A DNA stretch of 59,984 bases from Actinospica durhamensis (GTDB lineage: Bacteria > Actinomycetota > Actinomycetes > Streptomycetales > Catenulisporaceae): contig NZ_JAGSOG010000019.1 in NCBI RefSeq assembly GCF_018139695.1, forward strand, positions 1 through 59,984. Direction: 5' to 3'. The notes beneath the pieces are model-generated. The model was not told the DNA's origin. It saw nothing but the letters and a program-made list of their open reading frames with translations, and searched no databases. Shown in pieces: positions 50,845 to 59,820 of this stretch; the stretch's first letter is position 1; each line of letters begins with the position of its first letter. Made by a program: the position numbers and the translations under genes.

Positions 50845-52700
50845 TGGCGCCCGGGTTCCTGGCGGCCCCGCTCGGCGAGCCGGGCCCGCTGCCGGGCCTG
50901 GAGGCGGCCGGACTGCCCTGGCTCAGGCTCACCGGCGACCGGCTCTGGCCGGCCGCGCAGGTGCGGATCCTGCGGACGGCGGGGACGGTCTGCGTCGTCT
51001 TCGGGCACTGTCTCGCCGAGCCGTCGCTGATGGAGGCGCAGTACCGCGCATGCGTGGACGGCGACGTCGACGGCGTCATGCGCTGGCCCGGAGCCTATGC
51101 CGCCCTGGTGATGTGCCCGCGCGGCTTCCTGCGCGCCTACACCGACGTCACCGGGCAGTTCCCGGTCTACCTCTCCCACGGCCGCGGCGGCGTGCTGGTC
51201 GCCTCGGACCCGCGGCTGCTCGCGTCCCTGCACCGCCGGGCGCCGGACCCGGTCACCGCCGCCGCGCGGATCGCGTGTCCCGACGCGCTGCCGCTGTGGA
51301 CGGACCGGTCCTTCTTCACGGATGTCAGCAGGCTGCCGGGCGGGACGGTCTGCACGACCGACGGCCGGACCTCGCAGGTGCGCTCCTACGCCCGGCTGCG
51401 GCCGGAGACCTCGGCCGACTTCGCGGAGTGCGCCGAGCAGGTGGGCGCCGCGCTGATCGAGGCCGTCCGCCTGCGCTCCGGTGTCCGCGCACTGACCTCT
51501 GACCTCAGCGGCGGCTACGACTCGACGAGCCTGGCCCTGCTCGCCGCGGCCCGCCACGACGGCGACGCGCTCCCGGCCGTGGTCTACCGGCAGCCGCTCG
51601 CGCCGACGGTGGACGCGGACCAGGCGTGGCGTTGCGCCGCGGCCGCCGACGGCCGGATCCGGCTCACCGAGCTCGCCGGCTCCGAGGCCACGCTGCCCTA
51701 CGGCGCGCCGCCCTGGTTCGCCGGCTCGGAACCCTGGCCGAGCATGGTCTCCTGGCGCCGGATGGCCGTGCGGCTGGAGTTCGCGGTGGCCCGCCGGGCG
51801 CGCGTCCACCTCACCGGCGAGGGCGGCGACGCGCTGCTGGTACCGCCCCCCGCGCACGTGAGCGACCTGTGGCGGACCCGGGACATCAGCGGCCTGCGTC
51901 GGCAGTGCACGGCGATGGCCCGAAGCCGGGACGTCTCGGCCTGGGCCGCGGCCAAGGCCGCGGTCCGGCTGTCGCACTCGAACGTCCGCCGTGCGCTCTC
52001 GCGGCTGGCGGCCGACTTCGCGGACGACGCCGCGGGGGCGGGCGAGGGCGCCGGACGCTCGCCTGGTTTCCGGGCGCGCCCGTCCGACATCGTGGACGCC
52101 ATCTCCCGCTGGCCGACGTCGCCGGAGGCCCGCCGCTGGTTGACCCCGGACATGAGCCGGGCGTTGGCCGACCTCGCGGGCGATCCCGGCACGGCCGCCC
52201 GGGTCGCCGCCGACACCACCGCCGCCGAATCGGCGGTCGACACCGCACTGCGCAACTCGGCCGAGACGCAGCGGTACTACCGCGAACTCGGCCACGCCCT
52301 CGGCATCGCCGTGCACGCGCCGTTTCTCGACTCGGCCGTGGTGGCCGCCGCGCTGCGCCTGCCGCCTCATCGGCTGGCGCCGGTCGGGGACTACAAGCCG
52401 CTGCTGCGCCTCGCCCTGGCCGGAGCCGTCGCGCCGGAGGTGTTCGAACGCACCGACAAGGGCGACTACACCGCCGAGGACTACCGCGGAGCGCGCCGGG
52501 CCGGGCCGGTCTTGAGCGAACTGCTCGAGGACTCACGGCTGGCTCAGCTCGGCGTGATCGAACCCGGTCGGGTGAGCGAGTCGCTCGCGCGGATGCAGGC
52601 CGGCGTCGCCGTTCCGATGGGGTCGTTGAATCACCTGTTGTCCATTGAAGCGTGGCTCCGCGCACAGGAGCACGAGGAGGGGAAGGCCCCGATTGGATAA
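50844..52700 (+). CDS. Lasso cyclase (C), asparagine-synthetase-like
   Basis: 618 residues from ATG 50844 (GTG 50841 is the alternative), overlapping the precursor stop. N-terminal Ntn-like region lacks the amidotransferase Cys2, as in lasso cyclases. The ATP pyrophosphatase motif is LTSDLSGGYDSTSLALL (residues ~218-235), and GEGGDALL and HAPFLDSAVVAAAL follow. Activates the Asp9 side chain as AMP ester for attack by the freed Gly1 amine. Neighbour genes A and B make the assignment firm. Confidence 0.93.
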   Translation: MAPGFLAAPLGEPGPLPGLEAAGLPWLRLTGDRLWPAAQVRILRTAGTVCVVFGHCLAEPSLMEAQYRACVDGDVDGVMRWPGAYAALVMCPRGFLRAYTDVTGQFPVYLSHGRGGVLVASDPRLLASLHRRAPDPVTAAARIACPDALPLWTDRSFFTDVSRLPGGTVCTTDGRTSQVRSYARLRPETSADFAECAEQVGAALIEAVRLRSGVRALTSDLSGGYDSTSLALLAAARHDGDALPAVVYRQPLAPTVDADQAWRCAAAADGRIRLTELAGSEATLPYGAPPWFAGSEPWPSMVSWRRMAVRLEFAVARRARVHLTGEGGDALLVPPPAHVSDLWRTRDISGLRRQCTAMARSRDVSAWAAAKAAVRLSHSNVRRALSRLAADFADDAAGAGEGAGRSPGFRARPSDIVDAISRWPTSPEARRWLTPDMSRALADLAGDPGTAARVAADTTAAESAVDTALRNSAETQRYYRELGHALGIAVHAPFLDSAVVAAALRLPPHRLAPVGDYKPLLRLALAGAVAPEVFERTDKGDYTAEDYRGARRAGPVLSELLEDSRLAQLGVIEPGRVSESLARMQAGVAVPMGSLNHLLSIEAWLRAQEHEEGKAPIG

Positions 52701-53457
52701 GCCGACCGTGAGCGCTCCGGCCGTTTCCCGACGCGTGTACGACATCTGCGACAGTGACGGAACCGTGCTCATTCTGGATTCCGGTGAAGGCCAGTGGTAT
52801 GCGTTGAACTCGACCGCCGGCGACCTGTGGCGGGCCTGGGCCCGCGGCGCCGATCTGGACGCGGCGGTGGCCGAGGCCTGCGCGCAGCACGCCTGGGCGG
52901 ATGAGGGCGAGGTCCGCCGGGACGGCGAGGCACTGTTCGCCGAGTTGCTCGAGCGCGGGCTGCTGGTGGACGGGCGGGCGCGCCGGGCCAGACGTACGGA
53001 TATTGATACGCAGTGCCCCGGCGGGCCGGCCTTCGCGGGCACCGCGCTCCCCTGCTGCGCCCGGCCGCCGCGCTCACCGCTGCTGGACCTCGCGGCCTAT
53101 CCGGTCCTGCTGCTGTCGGTCGTGCTGACGCGGATCTCGTTCCACCGCACCGGCACCGTCATCCGCGCCGTCCGCCGCCTGCGACCCGCCGCGACGGCCG
53201 ATCCCGGACGCGCGCTGCGCGTGGTCGCCTCGGTCGGACGCGCGGCCCGCCGCTACCCCGGACGCGCGGCCTGCCTGGAACGATCGGCCGCCGCGTCGAT
53301 CCTCGGCGCCCTGGCCGGGCAGGAGCTGGCCTGGTGCCTGGGCGCCGCCACGGACCCGTACCGCTTCCACGCCTGGGTCGAGGCGGACCGGTGCGCGGTC
53401 CTCGATCCGCACGAACCCGCCGACGCGCAGCGCTATCTCAGAGTCCTTTCCGTGTGA
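52693..53457 (+). CDS. Lasso leader peptidase fused to RRE (B1-B2)
   Basis: 254 residues from TTG 52693, which has GGGGAAGG upstream and overlaps the cyclase stop by eight bases. Residues ~10-95 are a PqqD-like RRE that binds the precursor leader (YDICDSDGTVLILDSGEGQWYALNS). The C-terminal half is a transglutaminase-like cysteine protease: Cys194 in AACLERS, His226 in FHAWVE, and Asp238 in AVLDP form the triad. Most actinobacterial clusters encode these as two genes; here one polypeptide does both. No ABC transporter is in the operon. Confidence 0.92.
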   Translation: MDKPTVSAPAVSRRVYDICDSDGTVLILDSGEGQWYALNSTAGDLWRAWARGADLDAAVAEACAQHAWADEGEVRRDGEALFAELLERGLLVDGRARRARRTDIDTQCPGGPAFAGTALPCCARPPRSPLLDLAAYPVLLLSVVLTRISFHRTGTVIRAVRRLRPAATADPGRALRVVASVGRAARRYPGRAACLERSAAASILGALAGQELAWCLGAATDPYRFHAWVEADRCAVLDPHEPADAQRYLRVLSV

Positions 53458-53535
53458 ACTCCGGTCATCGCGCGAGATGATCTGGTAGAACACTGGGTGA
53501 GCGGGAATATTCCGCTTCACCAGGGAGGGTGTGGC

Positions 53536-53922
53536 GTGAGCGACTATGTGACGTATGAGATCGTGGAGGACGCGGGGGACGTCTTTAACGTCAAATTCGA
53601 ATACGAACCCGCGCCCGGGGACCACGGGGCGACCCAGAAGGGCTCGCACGACCGGGTGCGCAAGATGTTCCGCGCCGCGCTGCGTCCGCTGGTGGCCGCG
53701 GCCGGGGAGGTCGTGCAGGAGTGCCGCGAGCTCGAAGCCGACAGCGTGGAGCTGCGCTTCGGGGTGAAGGCGGCCGGCGAGGCGGGCTGGATGGTGGCCA
53801 AGGCCGCGTCCGAGGCCAACTTCGAGGTCTGCATCACCTGGCGGGCGGACGGCGACGCGAGCGGCAAGGGCGCCGGCGGCGGCGCGGGTGGCGGCGCGAG
53901 GGCGAACCGGTCCGGTGACTGA
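53536..53922 (+). CDS. Trypsin-co-occurring domain protein (Trypco1, CU044_2847-like)
   Basis: 128 residues from GTG 53536, preceded by GGAGGG. Small beta-rich domain (VTYEIVEDAGDVFNVKFEYE; SVELRFGVKAAGEAGWMVAKA; NFEVCITW) with a Gly/Ala-rich tail, matching the family found beside trypsin-containing NTPases in predicted conflict systems. Its last eight bases overlap the protease-NTPase gene, so the two are co-translated. Probably a partner or regulator of that protein. Located 78 nt after the lasso B gene. Confidence 0.85.
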   Translation: MSDYVTYEIVEDAGDVFNVKFEYEPAPGDHGATQKGSHDRVRKMFRAALRPLVAAAGEVVQECRELEADSVELRFGVKAAGEAGWMVAKAASEANFEVCITWRADGDASGKGAGGGAGGGARANRSGD

Positions 53923-56900
53923 ACCGTCCGGCCACGCCTCGGCCCGCGAAGCGCGCCCGGCGTCGTACGAGTGGGTGGCCGCGATCTATCCGACCGAGCA
54001 CGGCGCGCGGCCGCTCGGCTCCGGCTTCCTCATCCACCCCGGCGACCGGGTGGTCACCTGTGCGCACGTGGTCTGGGAGAAGGACACCGACCTCGCGCTC
54101 GAGCACGTGTGGGTCCACCTGCCCAACTGCGCGGAGCTGGTGACCAAGCGGTTCGCGGTCGCGCGGACGCAGCTGCCGCGGCGGTGGCTCGAGTGCGAGC
54201 CGGGCGACCGCGAGGTCTCGCCGGACGACGTCGCCGTCCTGCACCTGGCCGAGACGGCCGGGGCCCGGTATGCGACCCGGATCCGGCGGCCGGAGCCGAA
54301 GCACCTGCCGGAACGGCCGTGGTCGGCGTTCGGATTCCACGACGTCACCGGCGACCTGAGCCACGGCGTGGTGCGCAACGCCGTGGCGCACGGCCAGATC
54401 AGGCTGTGTACCACCTCGGAGGACCGGGTGGACTCCGGCTACAGCGGGGCCGGGATCTGGTGCGCGCCCTACGACGCGGTGGTGGGGCTGATCGCCCGCG
54501 CGGACGGCACCGGCGCCAACGTACGGGCGATCACGCTCTGGTACGCGGCCCGGATCCTGCCCGAGGCCGGCCTCGCGGAGGCGGCGGACCGGCTGGCTCC
54601 GGACGCCTCCGGCGAGGCGGCCCTGACGGAGTGGGGCTGGACCCTCGCCCGCGACGCGGAGGCCTCCGCGCACTGGATCCCGCGGGCCCGCGGCGGCGGC
54701 GGTGCCTTCCCGCAGCACACGCGGCCGGCGGACCTGTTCCGGGGACGGCGCACCGCGCTCGAGGAGATCAGGGATTGGCTGTCCGCGGCGGCCGAACCGA
54801 CCGGCACCCTCGTGGTGACCGGGTCGCCGGGCTCGGGCAAGTCCGCGGTCCTCGGCCGGATCGTGACGACGGCCGATCCGGCGGCCGCGGCCGGGCTGGC
54901 GCCGCAGGACACCGAGGTGCGGGCCGAACCGGGCTCGGTGCACTGCGCCGTGCACGCGAAGGGGAAGACCGCGCTGGAGGTGGCGCAGGAGATCGCCCGC
55001 GCCGCCTCGGCCGGGCTGCCCGAGCGGGCCGCGGGCCTCACGGCGCTGCTGGGCCCGGCCCTGTCCGGCCCGGACTCCGTGCCGCGCCGGTTCGCCGTGG
55101 TGATCGACGCGCTGGACGAGGCGGCCTCCGCGGACGGGGCCCGCGCGATCATCCGGGACGTGATCAACCCCCTGACACGCGATCCGCGCACCCGCTCGGT
55201 GCGGCTCGTGGTGGGCAGCCGGCGCAGCGACGGGACCGGCGGCCCGCTGCTCGAACTCATCGATCAGGCGCGGGTGATCGACCTCGACGCCCGGCAGTAC
55301 GCCGACGACGCGGGACTGGTCAGCTACCTCGACGCGAGCCTGCCGCCCGGACGTCCGCGCGACGTGCTCTGGCGGTCCGCGGTGGCGGACATAGCCGACC
55401 GGGCCAGGGGCAACTATCTCAAGGCACAGCTGGACCTGCTGCGCCGGCTGACGGCGGATCAGGCGCGGCCCGACGCGGAGCCCGACGCGAATCCGGCAGC
55501 GGACGCCGCTCCCGCCGAGCCCGCTACGCTCCCCACCGCGCCGGAACCGGTCGCCTCCACCGACCGCGCCGACACAGCCGAGCCCGGGACCGCGCCCGCG
55601 GCGGAACTCGAGCCCGAGATCGCACCCGTCGATCAGACGATCGAAGAGGTCGGGGAATCTCTCTCCCGCTACGCCGAGCAGATCGAGGGCGTCGGCGGCC
55701 ACAGCACCACCGCGCTGCTCACCGCGCTCGCCTTCGCCGAGGCCCCGGGCTTCACCGCCGAACTCTGGAGCACGGCCGTCAGCGCCCTGAATCCCGACCG
55801 GCGCCCGCCCGACCCGGCCGACCTCGGCCGCTTCGCCGCGGGTCCCGCGGCGAACCTGGTCACCGGCAGCGCGGCCGAGTCCGACGGGCGGAACACGGCC
55901 GTGTGCTATCGGCTCTTCCACCAGGCTCTGGGCGACGCGCTGCTGCGTACCCGGGCCGGAGCCGGGGCCGGGTCGGGCGCGTCCGGCGCCACGGCGCAAT
56001 CCGAGGGACGGGCCGAACCCGACCCCGACCACCGCGCGCTCTCGCAGGCGCTGTTGAAGGCGGGCCGTGCTCTGGGCTGGGCGTCGGCCCCCGGCTATCT
56101 GCTCCGGTCCCTGCCCGGGCACGCCGTGCTCGGCGGCACCGTCGACGACCTGCTCGGCGAGGCGGACTATCCGCTCTACGCCGACCTGCCCCGGCTGAGC
56201 GTCGCCGCCGACCGGGCGACCTCCGAGCACGCGCGCAAGAGGGCTGAGTTGCTGCGCAAGACGCGCGGCGCGCACCTGGCCGATCCCTTCACCCGCGCGG
56301 CCATGTTCAGCGTCACCGAGGCGCAGGACCGGCTCGGCGAGAGCTTCCGCAGACTGCGGCCGCCGGTGCCGTATCGCGCCGCCTGGGCCTCGGTCGTGCC
56401 GCAGGAGGTCGAGCTGGTGCTGAACGCGCACGAGGGCGGGGTCACCACCCTGTGCGCGCTGACCGACGGGTACGGCGGGACGGTGCTCGTCACCGGCGGC
56501 GACGACGGCGCGGTGAAGCTCTGGGACGAGACCTCGACCCGCCCGCTGGGCACGCTGCCGGGGCACGAGGGCGCGGTCAGCGCCGTGTGCACGGTGCGCA
56601 CGCGGGACGGCGGGGTCCTGCTGATCAGCGGGGGCGAGGACCGCAGCGTGCGGGTCTGGGACCCGCGCACGCAGCAGGAGATCGCGGTCATGACAGGCCA
56701 CGATGACGCGGTGACCGCGCTGTGCGAGATACCCGGCCGCCCCGGTTCCACCGGTCTCGTCGCCTCCGGAAGCCTGGACGGCACCGTGCGGATCTGGGAC
56801 CCGGCCACCGGCCGGCGTCGTCGGATCCTGTCGGGCCAGCTGGGCGAGGTGGCCTCGCTGTGCCTGGTGCCGGCCAGCCCGGGGACGAGCACGATCCTGG

Positions 56901-58369
56901 CCTGCGGCGGCTTCGACGGCACGGTCCGGCTCTGGCGCGGGCCGGAGTGGACGCCGGCGCCCGCGCTGCCCGGCAGCGGCCACGGAACCCCGCGGGCGAT
57001 GTGCGCCGTGCCGAGGGCCGGATCGCCCGGGCACCTGCTCGCCGTCGGCGGTTCCGACACCTACTGCCGCGTCTACGATCTGGACCGCGACGCGCCGAAG
57101 CCCGTCCGGACGCTGCCCCACGACGGGGAGATCACGGCGTTGTGCACGCTGCCGACCCGCGGCGGCGGGACCCGCCTCGCCGTCGCCGACGACAGCCACG
57201 TCTCGGTCTGGGATGCGCGGACCTGGCTGCTCCCGCGCCGTCTCACCGAACCGGCCGAGTGGGTCCAGTCGATCTGCGCGGTCTCCACCGGCGGCGGCCG
57301 CGCCCTGCTCGCCCTCGGCGTGCGCAGGACGGGCACGGTGCGGCTGTGGGATCCCGACGGCGGCTCGGCGAAGCGGCCGGTCAACACCCGCGGCGCCGCC
57401 TCGCGCGCGCAGGTGTCCGCGCTGTGCGAAGTGCCCGGCATCGGCGCGCGCACCCGCAGCACGCTCGCCCGGGTCGGCAGCGATCCGGTGGCCCGGCTGC
57501 TCGACCCGTCCGACGGCCACTGCGTCCGCGACTTCCCGGAGGACGAGCACCTGCGGGTCGGCACGGCGCTGTGTCTGCTCCGCGACCTCGGCGGCCAGCA
57601 GATCCTGGCGCTCGGCGGCGAGGGCCACACGATCGTGCTGTGGAACCCATCGACCGGGGAACACAGGACCCTGCGGGCCGAGGGGGACTCGGTCGCCGCA
57701 CTGTGCGCGGTCACCGACGACGCCGGGCGCACCCTGCTGGCCAGCGCCGGAGAGAACCGCGAGGTGCAGGTGTGGGACCCGCTGCGGCGGGCGCAGTTGC
57801 GCCGGCTGCGGTGCGGCGAGGGCGGTGTCCACGCCCTGTGTCTGGTCCCGGCGCACCGGCCGGAGCGTCCCGGGCTCGGCGGCGGCGCACTGCTCGCGGC
57901 GGCCGGGGAGGACGGCGGGATCCACCTCTGGCATACCCGCAACTGGCGTTTCGCCCGACGTATCCCCGCGCACGACGCACCCGTCACGGCCCTGTGCGCG
58001 CTGCCGAGCCGGGACGGCACCCGCCTGCTCGCCTCCTGCGGTGCCGACGGCGGGGTGCGGCTGTGGGACCCGGACACCGGCGATGCGGTGAACGACACCC
58101 TGCACGGCCACAAGAAGTCGGTCAACGCCCTGTGCGGCATCGGCGGCTTCTCCGGAGCCGCCGCGGGCCGCACGCTGCTGGTCTCCGGCGGCGACGACCG
58201 CGTCGTGCGCCTGTGGAACCCGGACGACGACGCGCCCGTGCTGGAAATCCCGGTGCGCCACCGCGTGCTCTGCCTCGCCGCCGTCGGGGAGCTGATCCAC
58301 GTGGGGCTGACCGAGGGCATCACGGCCCTGGAGGTGCTGGGGGCGGGGTTGCGCACCGTGCGTTCCTGA
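53915..58369 (+). CDS. Trypsin-like protease / P-loop NTPase / double WD40 propeller protein
   Basis: 1484 residues from GTG 53915 (overlaps the Trypco1 stop). Domain 1 (about 15-220) is a trypsin-fold protease: His51 in TCAHVVWE, Asp105 in SPDDVAVL, Ser177 in GYSGAG. Domain 2 (about 275-830) is a STAND-type NTPase: Walker A GSPGSGKS (303-310), Walker B VVIDALDEA (395-403), with helical repeats. Domain 3 (about 835-1484) has 13-14 WD40 units ending in LWD or similar, enough for two seven-bladed propellers. This organisation matches predicted signal-sensing conflict or immune systems: WD40 senses, NTPase oligomerises, protease acts. Targets unknown. Confidence 0.92.
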   Translation: MTEPSGHASAREARPASYEWVAAIYPTEHGARPLGSGFLIHPGDRVVTCAHVVWEKDTDLALEHVWVHLPNCAELVTKRFAVARTQLPRRWLECEPGDREVSPDDVAVLHLAETAGARYATRIRRPEPKHLPERPWSAFGFHDVTGDLSHGVVRNAVAHGQIRLCTTSEDRVDSGYSGAGIWCAPYDAVVGLIARADGTGANVRAITLWYAARILPEAGLAEAADRLAPDASGEAALTEWGWTLARDAEASAHWIPRARGGGGAFPQHTRPADLFRGRRTALEEIRDWLSAAAEPTGTLVVTGSPGSGKSAVLGRIVTTADPAAAAGLAPQDTEVRAEPGSVHCAVHAKGKTALEVAQEIARAASAGLPERAAGLTALLGPALSGPDSVPRRFAVVIDALDEAASADGARAIIRDVINPLTRDPRTRSVRLVVGSRRSDGTGGPLLELIDQARVIDLDARQYADDAGLVSYLDASLPPGRPRDVLWRSAVADIADRARGNYLKAQLDLLRRLTADQARPDAEPDANPAADAAPAEPATLPTAPEPVASTDRADTAEPGTAPAAELEPEIAPVDQTIEEVGESLSRYAEQIEGVGGHSTTALLTALAFAEAPGFTAELWSTAVSALNPDRRPPDPADLGRFAAGPAANLVTGSAAESDGRNTAVCYRLFHQALGDALLRTRAGAGAGSGASGATAQSEGRAEPDPDHRALSQALLKAGRALGWASAPGYLLRSLPGHAVLGGTVDDLLGEADYPLYADLPRLSVAADRATSEHARKRAELLRKTRGAHLADPFTRAAMFSVTEAQDRLGESFRRLRPPVPYRAAWASVVPQEVELVLNAHEGGVTTLCALTDGYGGTVLVTGGDDGAVKLWDETSTRPLGTLPGHEGAVSAVCTVRTRDGGVLLISGGEDRSVRVWDPRTQQEIAVMTGHDDAVTALCEIPGRPGSTGLVASGSLDGTVRIWDPATGRRRRILSGQLGEVASLCLVPASPGTSTILACGGFDGTVRLWRGPEWTPAPALPGSGHGTPRAMCAVPRAGSPGHLLAVGGSDTYCRVYDLDRDAPKPVRTLPHDGEITALCTLPTRGGGTRLAVADDSHVSVWDARTWLLPRRLTEPAEWVQSICAVSTGGGRALLALGVRRTGTVRLWDPDGGSAKRPVNTRGAASRAQVSALCEVPGIGARTRSTLARVGSDPVARLLDPSDGHCVRDFPEDEHLRVGTALCLLRDLGGQQILALGGEGHTIVLWNPSTGEHRTLRAEGDSVAALCAVTDDAGRTLLASAGENREVQVWDPLRRAQLRRLRCGEGGVHALCLVPAHRPERPGLGGGALLAAAGEDGGIHLWHTRNWRFARRIPAHDAPVTALCALPSRDGTRLLASCGADGGVRLWDPDTGDAVNDTLHGHKKSVNALCGIGGFSGAAAGRTLLVSGGDDRVVRLWNPDDDAPVLEIPVRHRVLCLAAVGELIHVGLTEGITALEVLGAGLRTVRS

Positions 58370-58423
58370 CGCGGCGTCCAGGGTCCGGCGTCCGGGGCCC
58401 GGGCAGCCCGCCGGGGTCGCGTC

Positions 58424-59263
58424 TCAGTCGTCGTGCAGTGCGCTGATCAGCTGCTCCAGGGTCGGGTCGGCGGTGTCCTTGAGCTCGGCCCACCGGGTGA
58501 ACAGCAGCGCGGCCGAGTCGGCGACGTCTCCCGGCAGCCCCTGCGCGGTCAACGCCTGGGCGATCTCGGTGATCTCGGGCCCCCACCGCCACGCGCGCGG
58601 CCCGGCGTTCGTGACCTGTTCCGGCTTGGCCAGCAGCGTGCCGGGCGCCGCGTGTCCGGCGAGCGAGACCAGCTCGCTCAGCACGCCGTGCGCGTCGGCG
58701 AGGGCGAAGGACTGCGCGGCGAGCAGGTAAGAGATCTTATTGAAGGACGCGAACGCCAGCTTGAGCGCGGAGGCCTGCCCGACCGGTCCTTCGAGCACCC
58801 GCGGCTGGAGCAGCGTGGGCTCGAAGACCGCGCTCACCTCCTCGGCCGCCTCCCGCGGACCGGACAGGTACAGCCGCGTCCCCGGCCCCACCGGCGGCCC
58901 GCCCACGATCCCGCCGTCGACCACCTGGGCACGCGTGCCGAACAGTTCGGCCACGGCCCGCGCGTGCGCCGGACTGATCGCGTTGGCGTCGACGTAGATG
59001 CCGCCGAACGCGGTCGCGGCGACGAGCCGCGCCACCTCGAGCGCGGCGGCGGGCGGGCAGACGCTCAGGATGATCCGGCACGTCCCGGCCAGTTCCGCCA
59101 CGGACGCGGCGGGGCGAAGCCCGGCCGCGCCGGCCCGCTCGGCACTGTGCGCTCCGCGCCCCTGCGGCAGCCACCACACCCGTGCCCCCGCACCCGCAGC
59201 CTGGGCGCCGACCTGGGCGCCCATCGCCCCGGGGTGGAGAATCCCGATATCCGTGCCCGTCAT
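58424..59263 (-). CDS. 6-phosphogluconate-dehydrogenase-like NADP-binding protein (DUF1932 type)
   Basis: 279 residues. Rossmann fold GILHPGAMGAQVGAQAAGAG at the N-terminus, VYVDANAISP-like region at GGIYVDANAISPAHAR, then VVDGGIVGGPP and the all-alpha C-terminal domain (LKLAFASFNKISYLLAAQSFALADAHG) resembling DUF1932. Related to beta-hydroxyacid dehydrogenases; substrate unknown. Starts 17 nt after the adjacent luciferase-domain gene stop, on the same strand. Confidence 0.88.
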   Translation of the reverse strand: MTGTDIGILHPGAMGAQVGAQAAGAGARVWWLPQGRGAHSAERAGAAGLRPAASVAELAGTCRIILSVCPPAAALEVARLVAATAFGGIYVDANAISPAHARAVAELFGTRAQVVDGGIVGGPPVGPGTRLYLSGPREAAEEVSAVFEPTLLQPRVLEGPVGQASALKLAFASFNKISYLLAAQSFALADAHGVLSELVSLAGHAAPGTLLAKPEQVTNAGPRAWRWGPEITEIAQALTAQGLPGDVADSAALLFTRWAELKDTADPTLEQLISALHDD

Positions 59264-59280
59264 CGCTGTTCCGTCCCTCG

Positions 59281-59748
59281 TCAGAGCGGTTCACCCGCCG
59301 ATCGGGCGAACGCCAGGCTTTCCTGGATGATCGAGAGCACGATAGCCACCTCGTCCTCGGTGCGCGGGCCGTAGACCATGAACTCGGTGCCGAAGTCGCC
59401 GAACTGGTGCGGCTCGGCCCAGCCCAGTTCCCTCAGCCGCGCCCCGCGCTCGGCGGGCAGCACCAGGTGGACGCTGGTGTCGCTGACGCCGTGCAGGTGC
59501 ACCGGCTCCAGCCGCTCGCCCGGGGCCAGGGACGTCTCGGGCGAGCGTTCGACGGACAGGTCGGCGAGGAAGACCGCCCGTGAGTCGGCCGGCGAGACCT
59601 GGCTGTGCCCCTCGACGACGCCGGGCAGTGCGAAGGTCCGCGCCACCAGCTCGCCCCAGAGCGCGGGAGTCGCGTTCTGCTCGATCTGACGGTGCGGACC
59701 CTGATCGGATGTGGCGGGACGCGGTCCCGGGCGCGGCTGTTCATGCAT
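59281..59748 (-). CDS. Luciferase-domain (DUF5519-like) protein
   Basis: 155 residues from ATG 59748. Conserved features of the family: HLHGVSDTSVHLVLPAERG, LGWAEPHQFGDFGTEFMVYGPR, and EVAIVLSIIQESLAFA. Function not established, despite the luciferase-like name. A same-strand neighbour of the dehydrogenase-like gene; the two are probably co-transcribed. Confidence 0.8.
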   Translation of the reverse strand: MHEQPRPGPRPATSDQGPHRQIEQNATPALWGELVARTFALPGVVEGHSQVSPADSRAVFLADLSVERSPETSLAPGERLEPVHLHGVSDTSVHLVLPAERGARLRELGWAEPHQFGDFGTEFMVYGPRTEDEVAIVLSIIQESLAFARSAGEPL

Positions 59749-59820
59749 GGGCCGGACGCTACCCCACCGAGCCGCGCGCGATCATCCGAATATCGCAGTG
59801 AGCGGATGTACCGCGGGTCC

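Noticed and set aside
53834..58300. Long minus-strand open frame opposite the protease-NTPase gene
   Set aside because: Mirror image of the WD40-repeat coding region; composition is Arg/Gly/Ala-rich shadow with no domains.
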